Source: UBA9926 sp913052075 (GTDB lineage Bacteria; Pseudomonadota; Gammaproteobacteria; Pseudomonadales; Azotimanducaceae). From it: DNA of 7,904 nucleotides. Position 1 is the first letter of the stretch, and each line of letters opens with the position of its first letter. The stretch is from contig CAJXDD010000136.1 of the NCBI GenBank assembly GCA_913052075.1, positions 1 through 7,904 of the forward strand, read 5' to 3'. Below, piece by piece: positions 1 through 6,342 of the stretch. The translations under genes were made by a program, and so were the position numbers. The notes under the pieces were generated by a model. The model worked only from the letters and a program-made list of their open reading frames with translations. It was not told the DNA's origin and did not search any database.

Positions 1-43
1 TCATCTTCACTAAGATTGGGGAGTTTCAATTCTGCACTCAAGA
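1..43. other. Region downstream of glmS, no gene seen
   Basis: The 43 bases after the glmS TAG hold no coding sequence that can be supported. A short stem, ATCTT-AGTG-AAGAT on the minus strand (16-3), has five AU-rich pairs and runs to the window edge. It is too weak to call a terminator on what is visible. Any real glmS terminator must lie further left. Confidence 0.4.
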
Positions 44-81
44 CTATTCAACCGTAACTGACTTAGCCAAATTACGCGGCT
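44..81 (-). other. Predicted attTn7: TnsD recognition region in the glmS 3' end
   Basis: In E. coli the Tn7 target selector TnsD binds the last roughly 35 bases of glmS, and Tn7 inserts about 23 bases past the stop codon. Here the same codons encode PRNLAKSVTVE, and the nucleotide run GTTACGGTTGA (58-48) matches the E. coli sequence as I recall it. Insertion would fall near positions 18-25. The 43 bases after glmS show no Tn7 end such as TGTGGGCGGACA, so the site looks empty as far as can be seen. TnsD binding is inferred from similarity. Confidence 0.6.
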
Positions 82-1873
82 GGTCAACATCCGTGCCTCG
101 CATTACCGCGACGTGATAGGCAAGCAGCTGCAAAGGCACCACATGCACCATGGGTGACAAAATAGGTGGGACCTCGGGTAAGGTTACGGTCGTTAGGCCT
201 TCTTCGCCAGCAAACTCGGCGCCGTGATCCGTAAAGACGTATAGCTTACCGCCACGTGCTGCGACCTCTTGAAGGTTGGATTTCACTTTATCGAGCAATT
301 CATCACTCGGCGCGATGCAAACCACCGGCATATCTTCATCTACCAAGGCAAGTGGCCCGTGTTTAAGCTCACCGGCTGGGTAGCCCTCGGCATGAATATA
401 AGAGATTTCTTTGAGCTTCAATGCCCCTTCTAGAGCCACGGGATAGTGCACGCCCCTACCCAAGAACAAACTGTGATCCTTCTCAATAAAGGCCTCTGCT
501 ACCGCTCGAATAGCTGGCTCAGCTTCTAGCACTTGCTCGATTCGTTGGGGCAAGGAGTGGAGCGCTGCGACCAGATTTGCCTCAGCGTCTGAGCTAAGCC
601 CGCGACTCCTTCCTAACGCGACCGCTAGCAAGAGCAAGTCTACTAGTTGCGTAGTAAACGCCTTGGTAGACGCAACGCCAATTTCAACGCCAGCATTCGT
701 CATAATGGCGGCATCTGACTCACGTACCAGCGATGAATTCGCGACATTACAAATGCACAGCGATCCCAGGTAGCCTTGCGTTTTTGCTTGCCTCAGCGCG
801 GCTAGAGTGTCCGCCGTTTCACCGGACTGGGAAATCGTCACGAAGACCGTGTTTTCAGGTACCGCAGCTTTGCGGTAGCGAATTTCGGATGCGATTTCAA
901 CCTGGCAGGGCAGCTGAGCCAGCTCTTCGATCCAATAACGCCCAACCAGACCACTGTAATAGCTCGTGCCACATGCGACGATCTGAATATTTTTAGCCTC
1001 GCGCAGGAGCGTTTCCGCCCCAAGACCAAAGGATTCAACCAACACACTGCTTTGTCCTAGCCTGCCCTCGAGTGTTGACTGAACGGCCTTCGGCTGCTCA
1101 TGGATTTCCTTCAGCATGAAGTGCTTGTAGTTACCTTTATCTGACGCATCGTCTCGACTATCGAGCTTGACCGTGCGGCTCGCGATGGAAACATCGCTTG
1201 TACCAAAAATCGAGATATCGTCGCTACGAACTTGAACTAACTCGCCCTCTTCTAAATAGATAAAACGATCGGTGACCGGTCTTAGCGCCTGCGGGTCAGA
1301 CGCAATGAAATTCTCATCAATGCCGACACCGACAACAAGTGGACTCCCTTGCCGAGCGCCTATGAGCTGATCTGGATAGTCAAGATGCTGCACGGCAATG
1401 GCATACGCGCCCTCCAGCATACCAACCATCCGAGAAACCCCTTCTTTTAGGTCTCCTGCTGCGGCGACCTCTCGGTGGATCAGGTGCGCCATGACTTCCG
1501 TGTCAGTCTCGGACGTAAACGCATAACCATCGCCCTTCAGCTCAGCACGCAATACTTCATGGTTTTCAATAATTCCATTGTGGACAACCGCCACTCGATT
1601 ACTAGAAACATGCGGGTGTGCATTCGCTGCGGTTGGTTTTCCGTGCGTCGCCCAGCGCGTATGGGCAATGCCTATTGTCCCCACAGGCGCTTGCTCATCG
1701 CAGCTAACTTTTAGCTCAGCGACTTTGCCTACCTCGCGAATCCTGACCAGCTCATTGCCCTGCTTTAAGCAAATCCCAGCAGAGTCATAACCTCGATATT
1801 CCAAGCGCTTTAGGCCTTCCAGCAAAATCCCTCGAACATTCCTGGTGGACGCGGCACCTACAATTCCACACAT
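44..1873 (-). CDS. glmS: Glutamine--fructose-6-phosphate aminotransferase (isomerizing), GlmS
   Basis: Cytoplasmic enzyme that makes glucosamine-6-phosphate and glutamate from fructose-6-phosphate and glutamine, the committed step toward UDP-GlcNAc. The protein has 609 residues, the same as E. coli GlmS. The N-terminal class II glutamine amidotransferase domain (about 2-220) begins MCGIVGA, so Cys2 becomes the catalytic N-terminal Cys after Met removal. HTRWATHG (71-78), HNG (98-100) and SETDTE (121-126) line the glutamine site. Two SIS sugar-isomerase domains follow: CGTSYYSG (301-308), SQSGETADT (348-356) and ASTKAFT (401-407) in the first; LEGALKLKE (481-489), GELKHGPLAL (501-510) and the ending NLAKSVTVE in the second. 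Glu489, His505 and Lys604 match the known isomerase residues. An in-frame TGA at 1877-1879 just upstream fixes the ATG. GGAG, 11 bases before the ATG, lies in the end of glmU, which stops 8 bases upstream, so translation is probably coupled. The stop is TAG. No damage seen. Confidence 0.98.
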   Translation of the reverse strand: MCGIVGAASTRNVRGILLEGLKRLEYRGYDSAGICLKQGNELVRIREVGKVAELKVSCDEQAPVGTIGIAHTRWATHGKPTAANAHPHVSSNRVAVVHNGIIENHEVLRAELKGDGYAFTSETDTEVMAHLIHREVAAAGDLKEGVSRMVGMLEGAYAIAVQHLDYPDQLIGARQGSPLVVGVGIDENFIASDPQALRPVTDRFIYLEEGELVQVRSDDISIFGTSDVSIASRTVKLDSRDDASDKGNYKHFMLKEIHEQPKAVQSTLEGRLGQSSVLVESFGLGAETLLREAKNIQIVACGTSYYSGLVGRYWIEELAQLPCQVEIASEIRYRKAAVPENTVFVTISQSGETADTLAALRQAKTQGYLGSLCICNVANSSLVRESDAAIMTNAGVEIGVASTKAFTTQLVDLLLLAVALGRSRGLSSDAEANLVAALHSLPQRIEQVLEAEPAIRAVAEAFIEKDHSLFLGRGVHYPVALEGALKLKEISYIHAEGYPAGELKHGPLALVDEDMPVVCIAPSDELLDKVKSNLQEVAARGGKLYVFTDHGAEFAGEEGLTTVTLPEVPPILSPMVHVVPLQLLAYHVAVMRGTDVDQPRNLAKSVTVE

Positions 1874-1881
1874 AATTCATG

Positions 1882-3285
1882 TCACTCCGCTTGCGGCTTT
1901 TTCTTAACGACCAGCCCCTCACCGGTAGTTTGCTTGGTAGGCCTTGGCCAATTTGGAATATTGCGCTGCTTACCTCGACCGATGCCGAGGGCGTCGTGCT
2001 CTATGCGCGCGGTGATGGTCGAGCCGGCACCAATCGTCGCCCCTTGCTCGATATGCACGGGAGCAACAAGCGCTGTGTTTGAGCCCACAAACACACCGTC
2101 TTCCAAGACAGTTTGCCATTTGTTGACCCCATCGTAGTTACACGTGATGGTGCCAGCACCAATATTGACCGACGCTCCAATCGTCGCGTCACCCAAATAA
2201 CTAAGATGGCTCGCCTTCGAACCTTTCCCCATAGTAGTGGCTTTCACTTCAACAAAGTTGCCAACGGAAACGTCTCGCTCTAGGCGCGCGCCAGGCCGTA
2301 GCCTCGCGTATGGGCCGACCTGACAATCTTCGGCAAGATGCGCGCCTTCAATATGAGAGTGTGCCTTCACTCTTGAACCAGCGCCTAAAAAGCTGTCTCG
2401 CACCACTGAGTGAGGCTCAATAACGACACCTGCTTCGATAGTGACATCACCCTCAATCACAACATTGACGTCGATCAAGGCTGACGGCGCTATGGATACG
2501 GTTCCTCGAATATCGATCCGGTCGGGATCAATGATTCGCACCCCATCGCGCATCAGCGCTTCGGCTTGTCGGCGTTGGAGCACTCGCTCTGCACTCGCGA
2601 GCTGCACTAGATCGTTGATACCCATGAGCGCATCGGGGTCGTTCGTCAGCACTGCATCTACCTCCTCACCATCGGCTAGCGCATGCTCGATAACAGCGGG
2701 TAAGAGGTACTCGCCTTGTGCATTGTCATCAGTGAGCTTGGGTAGCCAGCGAGCCAGTGAGTCTTGAGTAAAAAAGAATACCCCCGAACTCACTTCCCTA
2801 ATGAGTCGCTCAGCCGGAGTTGCTAGTTTTTCCTCGACGACGCCTTGAACGAAGCCATCGCTACCGCGCTTTACCCGGCCATAACCGGTTGGATCAACCG
2901 CGTTAAAACTGAGAAGATTAACGGCTGCCTTTGATTGAACTAGCCCTTGCAGAGCGGTTGCAGTAAGAAGCGGGGTGTCGCCTAGTAAAACAAGCGTACT
3001 TCCACCATCTTCCAAGAGTGGCATCGCCTGCATGACAGCATGACCCGTCCCTTTGCGCTCAGTCTGCTCAACGAAAGTGACCCTCTCATTCACAAATTCC
3101 GCTCGCAGCGTATCCGAGTCAGGGCCAATAACCACAACAATATCTCTGGGATCAAGCGTTTTTGCAGCGGCAATGATGTGCGCGAGTATTGGTTTGCCCG
3201 CAATGGGCATCATAACCTTAGGCAGTGAGGACTTCATTCGCGTCCCTTTACCCGCTGCGAGAATGACGATGTCTAATGCTTTCAT
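1882..3285 (-). CDS. glmU: Bifunctional UDP-N-acetylglucosamine pyrophosphorylase / glucosamine-1-phosphate N-acetyltransferase, GlmU
   Basis: Cytoplasmic enzyme making UDP-GlcNAc in two steps: acetyl-CoA acetylates glucosamine-1-phosphate (C-terminal domain), then UTP is used to add the uridyl group (N-terminal domain). It has 467 residues; E. coli has 456. The N-terminal Rossmann-like domain (about 1-227) carries the signature LAAGKGTRMKS (9-19), Lys23, GTGHA (79-83), GDTPL with Asp103, GYGRV (134-138), Glu151 and Asn224, the last a metal ligand with Asp103. The C-terminal left-handed beta helix of hexapeptide repeats runs from about 250 to 435. Arg330, Lys348, catalytic His360, Tyr363, Asn374, Ser402 and Arg437 all match E. 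coli positions at a constant offset of three. The Lys-rich tail is longer than in E. coli. Oddity: Ser166 stands where the family has Asn in E-x-N-[ST]-G. No clear Shine-Dalgarno precedes the ATG, but an in-frame TAA at 3295-3297 and the N-terminal motif fix the start. Confidence 0.97.
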   Translation of the reverse strand: MKALDIVILAAGKGTRMKSSLPKVMMPIAGKPILAHIIAAAKTLDPRDIVVVIGPDSDTLRAEFVNERVTFVEQTERKGTGHAVMQAMPLLEDGGSTLVLLGDTPLLTATALQGLVQSKAAVNLLSFNAVDPTGYGRVKRGSDGFVQGVVEEKLATPAERLIREVSSGVFFFTQDSLARWLPKLTDDNAQGEYLLPAVIEHALADGEEVDAVLTNDPDALMGINDLVQLASAERVLQRRQAEALMRDGVRIIDPDRIDIRGTVSIAPSALIDVNVVIEGDVTIEAGVVIEPHSVVRDSFLGAGSRVKAHSHIEGAHLAEDCQVGPYARLRPGARLERDVSVGNFVEVKATTMGKGSKASHLSYLGDATIGASVNIGAGTITCNYDGVNKWQTVLEDGVFVGSNTALVAPVHIEQGATIGAGSTITARIEHDALGIGRGKQRNIPNWPRPTKQTTGEGLVVKKKPQAE

Positions 3286-3363
3286 GGTGATAGTTTATCG
3301 CTTACGGGTGAACGAAACGAGGAAATACGCTCGAAAATCATGAGGTGCGCTGCCTGGTTGATA

Positions 3364-3392
3364 GATATAAGCTCGCTCGGAGAGCCTCTTAA
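3364..3392 (-). promoter_or_regulatory. Possible sigma-70-type promoter for glmUS
   Basis: On the minus strand TTAAGA (3392-3387) matches four of six bases of the -35 consensus. It is followed by exactly 17 bases and then TATATC (3369-3364), which matches four of six bases of the -10 consensus. A transcript would start near 3357 and have a leader of about 70 bases before the glmU ATG. The place agrees with E. coli, where glmUS has its own promoters upstream of glmU. Both boxes are imperfect and such matches arise by chance, so this is a candidate only. Confidence 0.3.
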
Positions 3393-3435
3393 CGGCACGG
3401 CGAGTCGCGTTTTGAACCAGATATTTGTGGAATGA

Positions 3436-3475
3436 GCGCTTACGCGCAATGTGCAGCGCCGGCCTCACGCATTGC
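3436..3475 (-). repeat. Overlapping small inverted repeats in the atpC-glmU gap
   Basis: In minus-strand order, GCAATG (3475-3470) is complementary to CATTGC (3451-3446). GGCGCT (3460-3455) can pair with AGCGCT (3440-3435) using one G-U pair. GCGC-GTAA-GCGC (3447-3436) forms a four-base-pair stem with a GNRA-type loop. These pairings share bases and are mutually exclusive in part. No T-run follows, so they are not an intrinsic terminator. They could fold in an atp read-through transcript, stabilising or processing it between atpC and glmU. They lie upstream of the candidate glmU promoter. Confidence 0.35.
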
Positions 3476-3534
3476 CCTGACTAACTAATGAGGAGCAGCT
3501 TTTCGTGTAAAGAAGCCGGGAGTGAGGACTGAAT

Positions 3535-3963
3535 TTACGCTCGGTTTTTAAGTTCTCGAAGCTTCCTAATGGTTCGGAGCATCGCCGCTTGCTCAGCGAG
3601 ATCAGCGTCGATCTTGGCAAAGTCTGTCTCGGTTTTCTTATCATCCCGTGCTTGCCTGGCTTTTCGTTCCGCTTCTTGAGCCGCGGCCTCATCAATGTCA
3701 TCAGCACGGATCGCTGTATCTGCGAGCAGGGTGATCGAGGTAGGCTGCACTTCTAGGAAACCGCCTGAAGCAAAAAACATTTCCTCGGAACCATCTTCCA
3801 TAGTCAGCTTTACTGGTCCGGGCTGGATTCCTGTTAGCAGCGGCGTGTGGCCTGGGTATACCCCGATATCGCCGAGCGAACCAGTAGCGACGACGCGCTG
3901 CACAGTTCCAGCAAAAATCTCTTGTTCAGCGCTAACAATGCTGCAGTGGATGCTTGTCATCAT
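3535..3963 (-). CDS. atpC: F1Fo ATP synthase subunit epsilon
   Basis: Epsilon subunit of the F1 central stalk. It binds gamma and the c-ring and inhibits ATP hydrolysis through its C-terminal helices. The protein has 142 residues; E. coli has 139. The N-terminal beta-sandwich (about 1-88) shows SAEQEIF (11-17), GDIGVYPGHTPLL (31-43), GGFLEV (67-72) and ADTAI (81-85). Residues 90-142 are Ala-, Glu-, Lys- and Arg-rich and should form the helical hairpin. The motif reported to bind ATP in some epsilon subunits, [IL]DxxRA, reads IDEAAA (90-95), so its Arg is missing. Two ATG codons stand in tandem (3961-3963 and 3958-3960). GAGAGG nine bases before the first favours it, but the second would cost only one Met. 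It is the last atp gene, 88 bases after atpD and 249 before glmU. The stop is TAA. Confidence 0.96.
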   Translation of the reverse strand: MMTSIHCSIVSAEQEIFAGTVQRVVATGSLGDIGVYPGHTPLLTGIQPGPVKLTMEDGSEEMFFASGGFLEVQPTSITLLADTAIRADDIDEAAAQEAERKARQARDDKKTETDFAKIDADLAEQAAMLRTIRKLRELKNRA

Positions 3964-4051
3964 GGCTTCTTGCCTCTCCCGCCCCAGGGTCAGAATCTGC
4001 TGCTGATCACACCCGCCTCTCGGCCAGTTTGCCCAGCGCGGTTCCTTTTAA

Positions 4052-5428
4052 TTAAACCGTCTTCGCTTTCTCTACTGCTTCGTCGATGTTCCCAACCATA
4101 CTGAATGCAGCCTCTGGGAGATCGTCGTATTCGCCATCTAAAATACCCTTGAAGCTTCTGATCGTGTCTGCAAGCGACACGTAAACACCGGGCTTGCCAG
4201 TAAATACCTCAGCGACGTGCATCGGCTGTGAGAAAAATTGACTAATTTTTCTTGCCCGATAAACGGTGAGCTTGTCTTCTTCTGAAAGCTCGTCCATGCC
4301 GAGAATTGCGATGATGTCCTTCAATTCCTTGTACTTCTGGAGTACCCCCTGCACGCCCTGCGCAACATTGTAGTGCTCCTCACCGACAACCAAGGGATCA
4401 AGCTGGCGAGAGGTTGAGTCAAGAGGATCAACCGCGGGATAAATACCCAGAGCCGCAATGTCGCGAGACAACGTCACCGTTGAGTCCAAGTGCGCAAACG
4501 TCGTTGCTGGTGACGGGTCGGTTAAGTCGTCAGCAGGTACGTATACCGCCTGCACAGACGTAATCGAGCCTGTCTTCGTCGTAGTAATGCGTTCCTGAAG
4601 CACACCCATTTCCTCTGCAAGCGTTGGCTGATAGCCCACCGCTGACGGCATCCTTCCGAGTAGTGCCGATACCTCGGTTCCAGCAAGGGTGTAACGGTAA
4701 ATATTGTCTACAAAGAGCAAAACGTCTTTGCCTTCGTCGCGAAACTTTTCGGCCATGGTCAGCCCTGATAGCGCCACACGAAGACGGTTTCCTGGCGGCT
4801 CGTTCATCTGACCAAATACCATCGAGATCTTATCGAGAACCCCTGCTTCCTGCATTTCGTGATAGAAGTCGTTCCCCTCACGAGTACGCTCACCCACGCC
4901 TGCGAATACTGACAAGCCGCTGTGCTCTTTCGCGATGTTGTTGATCAATTCGAGCATGGTGACCGTCTTGCCAACACCCGCCCCGCCAAACAGACCAACC
5001 TTACCACCCTTTGCGAATGGGCAGATCAGATCAATCACCTTGACGCCTGTTTCGAGAAGGTCGCGCCCACCAGCTTGTTCTGCGTAGGATGGTGGATCTC
5101 GGTGAATCGGCATGCGATCTTTCTCGCCGATCGGTCCTTTTTCGTCGATGGGATTGCCGAGTACATCCATGATGCGTCCGAGCGTCTCTTCGCCAACCGG
5201 TACTGAAATAGGTGCCTTCGTATTTTCAACTGCAAGCCCCCTGCTCACACCTTCAGAACTACCCATCGCAATCGTTCTAACGATCCCATCACCCAACTGT
5301 TGCTGTACCTCAAGGGTGAGATCACCCTCGGCGACAACCAAAGCATCGTACACATTGGGCACATCCTCTCGTGAAAATTCCACGTCGATGACCGCGCCAA
5401 TCACCTGAACAATTCGTCCGCTACCCAT
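4052..5428 (-). CDS. atpD: F1Fo ATP synthase subunit beta (catalytic)
   Basis: Catalytic subunit of F1; three copies alternate with alpha around gamma and make ATP from ADP and phosphate. The protein has 458 residues; E. coli has 460. An N-terminal beta-barrel (about 1-75) is followed by the nucleotide-binding domain with the Walker A motif GGAGVGKT (148-155; Lys154, Thr155) and GERTREG (179-185), which contains catalytic Glu180 and Arg181. LLFVDNIYRYTLAG (237-250) is the Walker B region. PSAVGYQPTL (261-270) follows, and Tyr330 in GIYPAVDPLDS (328-338) stacks on the adenine. The C-terminal helical domain holds DELSEED (379-385), which couples to gamma and epsilon. Every key residue is present. 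The ATG is chosen because GAGG lies eight bases upstream and MGSGRIVQVIGAV matches the family start; the upstream frame is open but unlike any beta subunit. It follows atpG by 31 bases. Confidence 0.98.
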   Translation of the reverse strand: MGSGRIVQVIGAVIDVEFSREDVPNVYDALVVAEGDLTLEVQQQLGDGIVRTIAMGSSEGVSRGLAVENTKAPISVPVGEETLGRIMDVLGNPIDEKGPIGEKDRMPIHRDPPSYAEQAGGRDLLETGVKVIDLICPFAKGGKVGLFGGAGVGKTVTMLELINNIAKEHSGLSVFAGVGERTREGNDFYHEMQEAGVLDKISMVFGQMNEPPGNRLRVALSGLTMAEKFRDEGKDVLLFVDNIYRYTLAGTEVSALLGRMPSAVGYQPTLAEEMGVLQERITTTKTGSITSVQAVYVPADDLTDPSPATTFAHLDSTVTLSRDIAALGIYPAVDPLDSTSRQLDPLVVGEEHYNVAQGVQGVLQKYKELKDIIAILGMDELSEEDKLTVYRARKISQFFSQPMHVAEVFTGKPGVYVSLADTIRSFKGILDGEYDDLPEAAFSMVGNIDEAVEKAKTV

Positions 5429-5454
5429 GCCTTTTTCCTCTTCCTTTACCGGAG

Positions 5455-5469
5455 CGCGGTTAAACCGCG
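5455..5469 (-). repeat. GC-rich inverted repeat over the atpG stop codon
   Basis: The minus strand reads CGCGGTTTAACCGCG, a seven-base inverted repeat around one central base. In RNA it would be a five-pair all-GC stem with loop UUUAA. It includes the atpG TAA (5462-5460) and ends 26 bases before the atpD ATG, upstream of the purine-rich ribosome binding region. It has no T-run, so it is not a terminator. A role in atpD translation or in mRNA processing is possible but unproven. Confidence 0.4.
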
Positions 5470-6320
5470 GCTGCCCCGCCTACAATTTCTGAAATTTCTT
5501 GTGTGATAGCCGCTTGTCGAGCGTTATTCATGATGAGCTCTAACTCATCGATCAGCTCACCCGCATTTTCTGTAGCGCTTTTCATGGCTACCATTTTTGC
5601 TGCTTGCTCACATGCTACGTTCTCTACCACCGCCTGATAGACCTGGGCCTCGATGTACCGAGTCAGCAAGTCTTCAATTAACTCTTTCGCCTCTGGCTCA
5701 TAGATGTAGTCCCAACGATTCTTCATCGTCGCATCGTCTGTCGGATCCAGGGGTACTAGCTGACGAACGGTCGGTTCTTGACTCATGGTATTCACAAAGA
5801 CGTTGTTGGCGAGATAAATCTTATCGACCTTCCCCTCTTCAAAGGCGTCCAGCATGACTTTAATGCTGCCAATTAGATCCGCGACCTCTGGGGACTCCCC
5901 AATATTCTGAGTTGCAGCCAGGATTCGTCCGCCATATGTTCTAAAGAACTGGATGCCCTTGTTGCCAATGAGACACAAGTCGATTTCCACGTCCTGCTCG
6001 ACCCATTTCTTCATATCTGCAACAACCGCCTTTAGCAGATTGACATTTAGACCCCCACATAAACCTTTGTCCGTGGTGACAATGATGTAGCCCACCCTTC
6101 GGACTTCTCGCTCTTTCATGAACTGATGGTGATACTCGCTCGATGCATTCGCCATGTGACCAATCACTGATCGAATTTGGTCCGTATAAGGACGCCCCTT
6201 GGCCATTCGATCCTGTGCTTTGCGCATCTTGCTTGCTGCCACCATCTGCATTGCACTGGTGATCTTCTGCGTGTTCTTGATGCTACCTATCTGTTTTCTA
6301 AGTTCTTTTGCGCCCGCCAT
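5460..6320 (-). CDS. atpG: F1Fo ATP synthase subunit gamma
   Basis: Rotor shaft of F1. Its two long terminal helices form a coiled coil in the alpha3beta3 core and pass rotation from the c-ring to the catalytic sites. The protein has 286 residues; E. coli has 287. The N-terminal helix shows the family signature: MAGAKELRKQI (1-11), NTQKIT (16-21) and MVAASKMRKAQDRM (26-39). The central Rossmann-like part has VGYIIVTTDKGLCGGLN (76-92). The C-terminal helix has YQAVVENVACEQAAKMVAM (228-246) and the conserved end ARQAAITQEISEIVGGAAAV (267-286). No gap or frameshift is seen. An in-frame TGA lies six bases before the ATG, which fixes the start. TAAGGA about ten bases upstream is a fair ribosome binding site. 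The gene follows atpA by 22 bases. An inverted repeat spans the stop codon. Confidence 0.98.
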   Translation of the reverse strand: MAGAKELRKQIGSIKNTQKITSAMQMVAASKMRKAQDRMAKGRPYTDQIRSVIGHMANASSEYHHQFMKEREVRRVGYIIVTTDKGLCGGLNVNLLKAVVADMKKWVEQDVEIDLCLIGNKGIQFFRTYGGRILAATQNIGESPEVADLIGSIKVMLDAFEEGKVDKIYLANNVFVNTMSQEPTVRQLVPLDPTDDATMKNRWDYIYEPEAKELIEDLLTRYIEAQVYQAVVENVACEQAAKMVAMKSATENAGELIDELELIMNNARQAAITQEISEIVGGAAAV

Positions 6321-6342
6321 GGTGCGTCAATTCCTTAATGTC

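Larger units (their letters stand above)
3286..3534 (-). other. Intergenic region between atpC and glmU (249 bases)
   Basis: Longest gene-free stretch in the window. Read on the minus strand it holds small inverted repeats near 3436-3475, a weak imperfect hairpin at 3498-3516 soon after the atpC stop, and a possible promoter at 3364-3392. I see no hairpin followed by a T-run, so no Rho-independent terminator, and no coding sequence with a start and ribosome binding site. In E. coli the equivalent gap carries the glmUS promoters and NagC operators. No NagC-like operator is recognisable here. The gap is a likely site of separate control of glmUS, but read-through from the atp operon cannot be excluded. 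Confidence 0.6.

Noticed and set aside
1874..1881. A glmS ribozyme or riboswitch upstream of glmS.
   Set aside because: Only 8 bases separate glmU and glmS. The glmS ribozyme needs a long leader and is known mainly from Gram-positive bacteria.
2441..2767. A 108-codon open frame on the plus strand inside glmU.
   Set aside because: It is antisense to a fully conserved glmU region, its translation is low-complexity Ser/Arg-rich, and no known domain is seen. It is a shadow of glmU codon use.
3053..3343. A 96-codon plus-strand open frame running from within glmU into the gap.
   Set aside because: Most of it is antisense to the conserved N-terminus of glmU, with no convincing ribosome binding site or recognisable protein.
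3498..3516. Hairpin soon after the atpC stop (GCTT-C-TT paired with AAAAGC) as the atp operon terminator.
   Set aside because: Six mostly AU pairs with a bulge and no following T-run. It does not meet the pattern of a Rho-independent terminator.
3964..4048. An N-terminal extension of atpC: its frame stays open from just after the atpD stop to the ATG, about 28 codons.
   Set aside because: It contains no ATG, GTG or TTG in frame, the residues do not resemble any epsilon subunit, and GAGAGG is well placed for the annotated ATG. An open run of this length is expected by chance fairly often.
4047..4056. TTTAATTAAA palindrome at the atpD stop as a regulatory site.
   Set aside because: A ten-base AT-only palindrome around a TAA is easily produced by chance and forms no stable stem; nothing else supports a function.
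4624..4944. A 106-codon plus-strand open frame within atpD.
   Set aside because: Antisense to the most conserved catalytic part of the beta subunit; its open state follows from the codon pattern of atpD.
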